Source: Ricordea florida
Taxonomy: Eukaryota; Cnidaria; Anthozoa; Corallimorpharia; Ricordeidae
Direction of reading: 5' to 3'
Assembly: GCA_949710005.1 (NCBI GenBank)
Contig: OX453278.1
Span: 4,830,936 to 4,894,935 of the forward strand
DNA length: 64,000 nt
Position numbers and translations under genes: made by a program
In this document: positions 56,090-64,000 of the stretch, one piece after another
Position numbering within the stretch: the stretch's first letter is position 1
Layout: the number at the start of each line of letters is the position of its first letter
Notes under the pieces: generated by a model
Database searches by the model: none
Seen by the model: only the letters and a program-made list of their open reading frames with translations
What the model was told of the DNA's origin: nothing

Positions 56090-57010
56090 TCAACAGGTTT
56101 GCAATCTTTTCACTTTCCGCGAGGTCCAAATATAGTAAATCTCCAAATTAAGTACCCCAAGTTTCTTTGTTTTCAGTTAGGAGAATTTGCTGTTGAATCG
56201 ATTAAGCATTCTCGATTCGCATGCTGATCAATTTTCATAATCGTTTAGGTTTACATTACACATACATTGGCCACTCTTGGAAACTAAAAATTTAAGACGG
56301 GATATTTTTCCATGTACCGAACCTAGTATCATTCAATTTCTATTTGACTTAGAATTTGAATCCATAGTTGCACGTATTCTTTGCGAGATAACTTGAAACT
56401 CAGAAGCTGACGTTAAACCTGTAAATGCATTGCGGGTCGTTCGCACGAGCGTTATTATCGTAAAGGGTTTAAGCAAACAATGAAAAGGCGAATTTGTTTT
56501 CCTGGTGCATCAGTGGCGTCAGGTTTGTTTCATTTTCTATCCATATTCCTTTTAAATTGTAAAATTTTTACCTTTTATTCCGAATTTCGGATGATCGGTA
56601 ATCTCTCGTTGTTGTTTTGCAGAGAACGGCAAAGAAACTCACCACACTGTATTGTGCAAATGCAGTTTCATTGTTTCTTTCACTGGCGCTTTTGTGTTTG
56701 GTGCCGTCCTGTTCGACGTCATCATGGTTTTTTTGCTTAAGCTCCCTATTGCGTGACAACAACTGGTGATTTTGGACTAGCTTTAAAATCCGAATAGCAA
56801 ATTCCCTGCGATTAATTAAGCAGGTATATCAAATGGCGTTTCCCGGTCAACTTGTTCTACTTTTCGCACGACTTATAACACGATAAAATCCCTCTTGTAA
56901 ACGGCCCAAAGTAGCGTTCCGAAGATTTCATATAATGTACAGAATAAAATTAAAGCGGTCATTTCAATATACTATACAAAAGAGCAGGAAAGTACGTAAG
57001 GCAAGTAGGT
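56090..57010. other. Sequence downstream of the M13 gene, no gene seen
   Basis: The 3' untranslated region of the minus-strand peptidase gene probably begins here. Only short unremarkable frames are present otherwise. Confidence 0.4.
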
Positions 57011-57016
57011 CAGTAT

Positions 57017-57116
57017 TCACCAAACTCTACACCGATGCGTGGGATTCAACTTGCTGCTTTTGGGACAATTGTAAGCTTTTGCAAATTCTTCTGTGTTTGA
57101 CAAAACTCCGTTAACC
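57017..57116 (-). CDS. M13 peptidase gene, last coding exon
   Basis: On the minus strand, after a TTTTTCAG acceptor, the exon encodes VNGVLSNTEEFAKAYNCP, then KLNPTHRCRVW and TGA (57017-57019). The final CxxW-type ending and the VNGxxSN-EFA-A--C pattern are hallmarks of neprilysin/endothelin-converting enzyme-like peptidases. The first base completes the split arginine codon of the previous exon. Confidence 0.85.
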
Positions 57117-57240
57117 CTGAAAAATGAAAACAGACAGTGATTTGCAACTTATGCGTTTTCCATGATTCGCAAACAAAGTGATTAAGTATTGAACAATCCG
57201 ATCACTGTTGAAGAGCGTACCAGTTTATTTATGACTGTCT

Positions 57241-57421
57241 TAGGGTGTATTCCATTGGTATGATCCGGATTTGGTTTTGTGATCCGAGTTCCCACGGATC
57301 ATGGCCGGTCGAAGGAGCCGACGAATCCACCCTAGACAAGGGGTCATCGGTTCTGTTGATGTGCTATGATCCGTGTAATCTCTGATCTCAAATCCAAATC
57401 CGGATATAAAGGAACGCACCT
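57241..57421. mobile_element. MITE-like inverted repeat in intron
   Basis: GATCCGGATTTGG near 57265 and CCAAATCCGGAT near 57392 are complementary, with further matches outward (GGTGTATTCC against GGAACGCACC). No coding capacity. Confidence 0.5.
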
Positions 57422-57796
57422 CTATATGAACTGCCTGATTCGAGCCGGTTAGTCTGTTTCACAAACCGGCTTCACTTTCCAATGGTTTACACTTTTATGG
57501 ATTATAGCATAACGCTGTAAAACGTCAAAAACTCAAGTTAAGCCCCAACCCGCATGGAATTGGTTTCAATTCAACGTTTGAACACTTAATAACGTCATTC
57601 CATGATCTATAACAGTGTAGAAAAGTTTGTTCAACTTTCGTTTTACAACAACACTGAAATTAATCGACGACAAAGGGAAAAAGGCATGCGTCGGAAACCT
57701 AATGCTTTTTTCCTGCCTGCTTTTGTGCTATTTTAGGCCATTTTTTTCAGATACTACAAACTTAATCTGTATTTGATAAACCGTTGTTATAGATAC

Positions 57797-57873
57797 CTGT
57801 AAAGAGGTAAAGCATGCGAGTCGGCCTTTGCTCGCCATTCAATTCGCGTTGGACTGAATTTACTGCACCACAT
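57797..57873 (-). CDS. M13 peptidase gene, penultimate exon
   Basis: The exon follows a CTCTTTTCAG acceptor and ends at a GTATCT donor. It encodes MWCSKFSPTRIEWRAKADSH and then ALPLY plus two bases of an arginine codon. This corresponds to the W-C segment after the FLSxAQ block in the family. Phases agree with both neighbours. Confidence 0.85.
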
Positions 57874-58137
57874 CTGAAAAGAGAAAAATGAAAAATATAT
57901 CTACTCAGTGCGTACTGTGTGTCAGGTCTTCTCACGTTTGAGACAGTATTTTATTTTTTTCTCAGGCATCTCAGCGGGCCGGAATCCCAAATCGTCGAAT
58001 CTGATTGGCTAATCGCGCGCTCGTAACTGGTCCAGCTTTTTACGATACGGACCACGGTCCGAATTTTTATCCGCGCTATTCGCGGCAAATTGAAATTGTT
58101 GCGAAAAAAAAGCAAACAAACAGAAAAATTAAATAAG

Positions 58138-58255
58138 TTATTTACCGGTCTAGGCCGGTCCGTATGGGAAAAAACTGCCCTTGGTCTTGAGTCAAGACCT
58201 CGGGCACAGTTTCTTCCCATACGGACCTCCCGCCCGGTAAATAACATATATAGTG
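58138..58255. repeat. Palindromic repeat in intron
   Basis: GGTCCGTATGGGAAAAAACTG (58156 onward) and its complement near CAGTTTCTTCCCATACGGAC (about 58208-58228) enclose a GACC-rich centre. Outer ends TATTTACCGG and CCGGTAAATA also pair. Probably a MITE. Confidence 0.55.
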
Positions 58256-58737
58256 CATAACTTGAACTATGTCATCTCTGCTGATTTTATATTTTTTTTC
58301 AGGAGAGGAGAGTTCTAATGGGCTTTCGAACAATCAATAACTCTCCAAGGGATTACAGAAAAAAATCCTTCACCCATATTCACGTGCACCCATATATAGC
58401 AAAACCATAACAAAGCTGAGTCATAGAATTTTGATAAATCCTTTACTTGACCGATCTTTATCTGAGGCTTATTCTTCGGAATTCAAGAGACCTGCCAGCA
58501 GACTAGCAACGTACGTGATTTATGCACACCACGAGGACCTATTTGTTTAAGTTCAGTCACTCGCTATTACCTACCTGACGAAAGAGTGAGTAGAGCACTA
58601 TGTATTGCACCACCTACAAAAGCAAATGGTGAAAACGCGGCGCACTGTGTTCAATGTCACAGTCTCGACTCAGGACGCGCGACGTCTACCAAACTCGTTA
58701 GTACTGCCCTTTGAATCTTCCCGTCGAATGTAGAAGG

Positions 58738-58779
<42 letters not shown>

Positions 58780-58797
58780 GAGGGGGGGGGGGGGGCT
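58738..58797. repeat. GA/poly-G microsatellite
   Basis: A run of about 18 AG units followed by G-rich sequence. Confidence 0.9.
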
Positions 58798-58876
58798 GAG
58801 AGCGTGATAGCAGTCGTGTGGAAGTAGAGAGAGGTTTTTATCAATAGACACATTTCTTATTGCTAAGCTGACTCAC

Positions 58877-58972
58877 CTGTGCATAGCTTAAGAAAAACAT
58901 TTGTTCACTGGATTTCTTCAGCCCGGGAACAAGCTCTTCTACTCCGTGAGTTTTGACCCAATTCTTATACCC
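58877..58972 (-). CDS. M13 peptidase gene exon
   Basis: A 96-nt, 32-codon exon with GT/AG boundaries (TTTTTCAG acceptor, GTGAGT donor). It encodes GYKNWVKTHGVEELVPGLKK and then SEQMFFLSYAQ. The LPGL-x-QxFFLSxAQ pattern is characteristic of the neprilysin family. In phase 0 at both ends. Confidence 0.88.
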
Positions 58973-59339
58973 CTGAAAAACACGCAATGCGCGATCAGAT
59001 TTCAGGTCCCCTTCACTACTAGGATCTGAGCCGTAATTTTGTTTGTGATATGGCTGGTTCCACGGAAGATGAGGCTGATCCAGAGTTCTGAATGGCTACC
59101 AGAGCGGACAATACGACTTTGGGCTCATCTCCAGTGTAATGTAATTTATTCACACAACTGACGTAAAACAAAGGACACAAAGCATTCTTAACAATGTACC
59201 TAACCCTAACTAACAAAAAAGTGAATAAATTATATTACACTGGAGATGAGTCCAACTTTGTCCCATGAAACAAAACTAAACGAAATGGCCATTGGCTTAA
59301 TCGTTTATTGACTAAGCCTTTTCGGTCAAGATTTAGCTC

Positions 59340-59450
59340 TTATTAACCGAGCTGGAGGTCTGTATGGGAGAATCTTGACCGAGGTCGTGAGTACAGACCG
59401 AACGCAGTGAGGTCTGTACACACGACCGAGGTCAAGATTCTTAAAACTTA
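59340..59450. repeat. Palindromic repeat in intron
   Basis: AATCTTGACCGAGGTCGTG near 59371 and its complement CACGACCGAGGTCAAGATT near 59420 enclose a CAGACCGAACG centre. Probably a MITE remnant. Confidence 0.5.
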
Positions 59451-59699
59451 AACCTGCCGAAATTTGCTCGTCTTCTTTACTTTTTTTTGTCATCAGGCTT
59501 TTTGGCACTTCCATAACTGATTGAGACGAGAATAAAAGAAAATGGTGAACATTCTTGTATTTTAGTTCGCTACTTTTCGCCGCAAAATATAACCGATCTA
59601 CTGAGATGCCGGTCTAGTTGGGAAAATCTAGACCGCCTTCAATATCGGTTTTAGCCAATCAAATTCGTGAATTCGGTAGTTCCCAGTCCTTCTGAGACA

Positions 59700-59970
59700 C
59701 AGCCATATAATAAAACTGGATATTATAGACCAAATGCATAAATGGCGGCCAAAAAATTATTCTTTTGTTTATGTGCTAATTAAACTCACTAGCATCGTTT
59801 GCATGGACAAAATTCAAAAGAATTGTTGCTTGAGAGCGAGGTTAGTGACTTAAATTAGCATATAAACAAAAGAATACATTTTTGGCCGCCATTTATGCAT
59901 TCGGTCTATTACCCTCGTTCTTTTTCTTTTTTGCGAACTTGACCAATATGCAGTCTTATTATATGGCTAC
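59700..59970. mobile_element. MITE in intron
   Basis: Complementary ends AGCCATATAATAAAAC (59701) and TCTTATTATATGGCT (about 59954-59968), with long inner complementarity around AATGCATAAATGGCGGCC. No coding capacity. Confidence 0.65.
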
Positions 59971-60180
59971 AATAGTACGCGCGCTCTGATTGGCTGCTGA
60001 GTGGGCAAGATTATCTTTAATGACCGGGCATTATGAAAATTTTTCAAATTTTTTTTTTCCTTTAATATCAACAAAAGCTGTCTCATTTTCAAAGAAACTG
60101 TTTTTTTTTTAACTTCTTGTTTCGTTCGCGCAAGTGGATATTGAAAAACCCTTCTGTTTTTCTTTTTCCAGTGCTAAAAA

Positions 60181-60350
60181 GGCCATATAATAAATAACTT
60201 ATTAACCTCGCCTGTTCGGTCATGACAAGGAAATCTCAGGCCTCGGCCTTGACAGTATTGACCTCGCTATCGCTCGGTCAATACATCAAGGTCTCGGTCT
60301 GAGATTTCCCTGTAATAACCTCACACTCGGTTAATAAGTGGTATATATTG
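60181..60350. repeat. Palindromic repeat in intron
   Basis: AATAACTTATTAACC ... GGTTAATAAGT ends with inner complementary GGAAATCTCAGGCC-like arms and a centre of GACCTCGCTATCGCTCGGTC. Probably a MITE. Confidence 0.55.
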
Positions 60351-60454
60351 ACTAAATATGCTTGATCAATAACACACATTTAGTGAGTGCCATGTGCCAT
60401 GCATTCTCGTATATTTTTTAGTTCCTTTGAACGTAAGAAATAATTGTTGTTTAC

Positions 60455-60520
60455 CCTGAAAGCGATCTTTATGGCTCCGTTGTCAGCAATGTTCTCAGCC
60501 AGTGTAAGTCGACCGTTTAT
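60455..60520 (-). CDS. M13 peptidase gene exon with the glutamate zinc ligand
   Basis: A 22-codon exon in phase 0: INGRLTLAENIADNGAIKIA and FR. The ENIAD motif supplies the third zinc ligand (E) and the catalytic aspartate of M13 peptidases; the residue before it is A where G is usual. The splice sites are TTTCCAG and GTAAAC. Confidence 0.9.
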
Positions 60521-61439
60521 CTGGAAACAAGAGAAACGTCAACCGAGTTTTTGTAAAAAGAGCATGGAAAAAAATCCCAATTCTATTAACAAATTGAATT
60601 GAAATTATGAATATGAAAGTTTCATGCATCAACCAAAAGGCGAATTTGAAACAGTTCCGCTTGCTTTTAAGTTGCAAATCATTATTGCCCAGCTTTGTTT
60701 CAAAATTTCCTGCGCATCGCCATCTTGAATTTTACTTGACATCAAGCAACTGGGAAACAGTGGACGTCATGGAATTCAAAATGGCTGCGCCAGGGATATT
60801 TGAAATCGTGCAAATGAAATAGCGTTTTATTGCGTAGTACGATATTTTTTCCAATTTTATGTACGAAATGTGCCGTAAGAGGGGTTTTTCGACAGTGCCT
60901 ACGTGTTGTAAGGATGAAATTTTCCTTTATACCCTGGTTTTTAAATTTCTTTAGTGTTTTATACGAAAAAATACGCAGGAATGGTGTAGCGTAGTACCGT
61001 GATACTTTGCGTGCAGCGCTCACCGTAATGACCACTCATGTTCAAATTTGAAGCTTGTTCAATTAGGTCAAAGATTGAAATAAACATCGTCAACGGAAAG
61101 GTTGAAAAAATGGTAGCAAAAGATGAAGATATGTCTTAATGTTTGCAATTGTTTGTAATTACGGTTCATTTTTTGTTAGTAAAGGTAATCATACGGTTTC
61201 GAGTTCAATTTGGAATTAATTTGCACGAGTGAGTTTTTCAAAAAGCTGAAATTGCACGAGCCGCTTCGGCGACTGCAACAGGAAGTGAGCATTTGACGCG
61301 GATTTGACACTTTATTTACTGATTGGCTGATGAAGATCAGGTGATAACGCTACGAACTCAAAGCGGTTCGTTTAAAAATATTTGCACATGGAATCGTCTA
61401 AAAAAAATTCATCGATGTGCAATTTGCATTGGCGTTACA

Positions 61440-61471
<32 letters not shown>

Positions 61472-61552
61472 TGAGTAATTTTTTCATGTATATTATTAAT
61501 TCTGTAATTTCTAACAGTTGCATTGCTGGTATTTCATAACCATGCTGATACC

Positions 61553-61825
61553 AGCCGGTTAGCTCAGTTGGTAGAGCTATATGTTTATAGACTTTCTAAT
61601 CTTCTCGGATAAGGACGATAAACCGTAGGTCCCGTCTCACATCATTTGTTCATGATAACTTAGTGGGACGTTAAAGAACCTACACCCTGATTGCAAAGAG
61701 TAGGGGACGTAGTTCCCGGTAATGTGGTCTGGCCTCTGGGTTGGCGCTTCACATAGAGATAACCTCATTGCGCCTTTCCCCCTTGGGCAGAATTGTCTAA
61801 AAAAAATAAATAAATAAGAATGTAT
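61553..61825 (+). mobile_element. tRNA-derived SINE
   Basis: A head with CCGGTTAGCTCAGTTGGTAG (61555-61575), an RNA polymerase III A-box as in tRNA genes, and a conserved middle with GTGGGACGTTAAAGAACC. The tail is AATAAATAAATAAG. It lies in an intron of the M13 gene, next to the 61842 splice donor. Confidence 0.75.
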
Positions 61826-61841
61826 GTATGTATGTACGTAC

Positions 61842-61987
61842 ATATATTTTATTGCCTTGTTGGTCTAAGCCCACAGGGTACTTGTCGTACTGGTCCACAA
61901 GACATTGCGATCGGTTCCGAAAACCTGCTAAGGTGAAGTTACTCCACCAAGGATCCCTGATTTCCCCGTACATGTTGAATAGACGAC
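61842..61987 (-). CDS. M13 peptidase gene exon
   Basis: A 146-nt exon encoding RLFNMYGEIRDPWWSNFTLA, then FRNRSQCLVDQYDKYP and GLDQQGNKIY, the region between the HExxH helix and the ENIAD motif. It starts with the two bases completing the split glycine codon of the upstream exon and ends in phase 0 at a GTACGT donor. WW, the F-x-R-x2-C and VDQY are family signatures. Confidence 0.88.
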
Positions 61988-62039
61988 CTGAAAAGAAAAA
62001 ACAGATTAACAAACATTAGTATGTATTGAAAAGTACCAG

Positions 62040-63170
62040 ACTGCCACATTGCGGCATTGTTAATCCACAGCACCCTACCGTTCAGTAGAGTTACAAAGAA
62101 TGGTCACACTGCATAGTTTGATCCACAGATAAAAAAGTTAGAACCACACTGTAAAGTAAAACAAACAATGCCACAGTACAGCGCTGTTCAGTAGCTTTAC
62201 AAAGAATGGTCACCCTATACAGTTCGATCCACAGATAGAAAAGTTAGAGCCACACTGTAGTAAAACAAACAATACCACAGTACTGTACTGTTCAGTAGCT
62301 TTACAAAGAATGTTCACTGACATTGCATGGTTTGATCCACACATGAAAAAGTTAGAGCCACACTGTATAGTAAAACAAACAGTACCACAGTACGGTACTG
62401 TTCAGTAGCTTTACAAAGAATGGTCACACTGCATGGTTTGATCCACACATGAAAAAGTTAGAACCACACTGTATAGTAAAAGAAACAGTACCACAGTACA
62501 GTACTGTTCAGTTGCTTTACAAAGAATGGTCACACTGCATGGTTTGATCCACACATGAAAAAGATAGAACCACACTGTATAGTAAAACACACAGTACCAC
62601 AGTACAGAATTGTTCAGTAGCTTTACAAAGAATGGTCACACTGCATGGTTTGATCCACACATGAAAAAGTTAGAACCACGCTGTATAGTAAAACAAACAG
62701 TACCACAGTACAGTACTGTTCAGTAGCTTTACAAAGAATGGTCACACTGCTTGGTTTGATCCACACATGAAAAAGATAGAACCACACTGTATAATAAAAC
62801 AAACAGTACCACAGTACAGTACTGTTCAGTAGCTTTTCAAATAATGGTCACACTGCATGGTTTGATCCACACATGAAAAAGATAGAACCACACTGTATAG
62901 TAAAACAAACAGTACCACAGTACAGTACTGTTCAGTAGCTTTACAAAGAATGGTCACACTGCATGGTTTGATCCACACATGAAAAAGATAGAACCACACT
63001 GTATAGTAAAACAAACAGTATCACAGTACAGTACTGTTCAGTAGTCACTGACACTGCATGGTTTGATCCACCACAGATGGAAATATTAGAGCCACACTGC
63101 ACAGTAAAACAAATAGTAATGCAGAGCAACACTGTTCAGTAGTTTTCCAAAGAATAGTCAGATTGTATTG
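62040..63170. repeat. 106-bp minisatellite, right block (about ten copies)
   Basis: The unit includes TTACAAAGAATGGTCACACT, ATGGTTTGATCCACACATGA and CAGTACCACAGTACAGTACT. Copies are highly similar in the middle and decay at both edges. It lies in an intron of the M13 gene and shares its unit with 54536-56085. Confidence 0.85.
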
Positions 63171-63331
63171 TTTCATAACATATGAAAAATTAGAAGCGGC
63201 AATACATAAATCAAGTCTTAACACAGTACAGGTATAATTGCGTACATACTGCGGACATCGAATCTTTAACTACAGAACAGTGCTGGGACTCTCGACTTGA
63301 ACAAAGGAAGGTTCACGAGGCCGTCTCTTAC

Positions 63332-63399
63332 CAACGCTGTCGAAGCCATGAGTGAGTTCATGCGCCAGTACAATTCCAATTCCTCCAAAATTAACGGCT
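63332..63399 (-). CDS. M13 peptidase gene exon with the HExxH zinc-binding helix
   Basis: A 68-nt exon encoding AVNFGGIGIVLAHELTHGFD and then SV plus one base of a glycine codon. HELTH is the HExxH zinc-binding motif and NFGGIG-x-V is its usual lead-in in neprilysin-like peptidases. The acceptor is TTCTTGCCAG and the donor GTAAGA. Upstream exons for the ectodomain and the membrane anchor lie beyond the right edge or were not recognised. The six visible exons form a continuous, intact 3' part of one gene for a zinc metallopeptidase that probably cleaves extracellular peptides. Confidence 0.9.
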
Positions 63400-64000
63400 C
63401 TGGCAAGAAAATAATAATAATAATAAAAACCATCGTACCTCTTTTCGCAGGTGACCGTAACATCCGCATCGTACTCTGCCGTTTCAACTTCACTCAGCGT
63501 TCTAGCAATTGTGGGATTTTTATAGTCAAGGTTATAACGGGGCGGGGTTAGAATTTTTGGCACTTAGGACGAAAATGAGGGTGGGGATTTTTACCTCGTA
63601 GATTCAACGCATGTTTACTAAATTCTTGATTCATTCTTTTTATGGGCATAACAGGAACTCTACTCTCTGCTTCTAGGCGTTGATTACATGATCGCTCAAC
63701 TGGTCGAGTATTGTATAGGTAATTGCGAGGTCTTGGGTTTAAATTCGGTTTGACCGTGTGCTTTAAGTCGTGTCAACACTGCGAGAGTCCAATGTCGGTT
63801 CAGTGTGAATATTATTCGGTTTGATCCGCGGAAGAGCAACAAACAATTGTTGGATGAGTTTGCGCAAACTCTCGCGCTTTGCCTTTTAGTGAGTCATTTT
63901 AATATTGTTGAAGGGGGCTGAGTTGAATGACTGATTTTGAGAGACAGTCAAAAACACGATTTACACTGTAATTGCTGTTTTATCATTCAGCGAAAATCGT
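63400..64000. other. Intron of the M13 gene, nothing recognised
   Basis: No exon matching the M13 family was found here; an ATAATAATAA run lies at 63410-63424. Confidence 0.4.

Noticed and set aside
59019-59216. Short minus-strand frame next to the M13 exon
   Set aside because: It has no M13-like pattern, no splice signals and lies in an intron.
61555-61630. A tRNA gene
   Set aside because: Only the A-box half is tRNA-like. The sequence does not close into a cloverleaf and is followed by a SINE body and an AATAAATA tail.

Overview
This window is metazoan genomic DNA, most likely from an anthozoan cnidarian such as a stony coral. It is dominated by viral-type mobile elements nested inside other elements. 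The host is inferred from two split, exon-by-exon genes: a secreted EGF plus fibrinogen-like protein on the + strand and an M13 (neprilysin-like) peptidase on the - strand. MITEs, a tRNA-derived SINE and minisatellites fit the same picture. No species is claimed.

There are three Polinton/Maverick-type elements. Each carries a protein-primed family B DNA polymerase, an rve-type integrase, an A32/FtsK-like packaging ATPase and a capsid-like protein. Element A (1 to about 25.1 kb, cut by the left edge) is interrupted by element B (7001-24789). B has about 300-bp terminal inverted repeats and a 5-bp target duplication (GTTTG), and it sits inside the proline-rich repeat of A's polymerase gene. Element C (34521-50643) has 645-bp terminal repeats and a 5-bp duplication (TTATC). 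It is inserted 11 nt into the gag-pol gene of a Ty3/gypsy retrotransposon (30081-50838), whose two 172-bp LTRs look identical. B and C share most of a syntenic morphogenesis block, but one gene has moved and several genes are private to B.

The most unusual signal is regulatory. A 15-mer, AAAAATTGAAATTGG, lies just upstream of three replication or accessory genes in A and B, and degenerate forms precede the terminal genes and polymerases of B and C. Its AAAATTGA core is the known early promoter of Mimivirus-type giant viruses. A second motif (core TCTAAAGAT/TTTAAAG) lies 15-30 nt upstream of the capsid and membrane-protein genes. Palindromes of 7-13 bp sit at or just after many stop codons, as in giant-virus hairpin 3' ends. 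Together these suggest elements with early/late giant-virus-like transcription, possibly a virophage-like lifestyle or descent.

Between the Polinton blocks lie an EGF-domain exon (25903-26020), a dispersed repeat carrying two small insertions, a large foldback element (27642-29323) and a reverse-transcriptase relic. After the gypsy element come an inverted copy of the dispersed repeat and the last exon of the EGF/fibrinogen-like host gene (51570-52201), which has an in-frame TGA. LINE fragments, a roughly 106-bp minisatellite and six 3' exons of the M13 peptidase gene follow, with MITEs, a GA microsatellite and a SINE in its introns.
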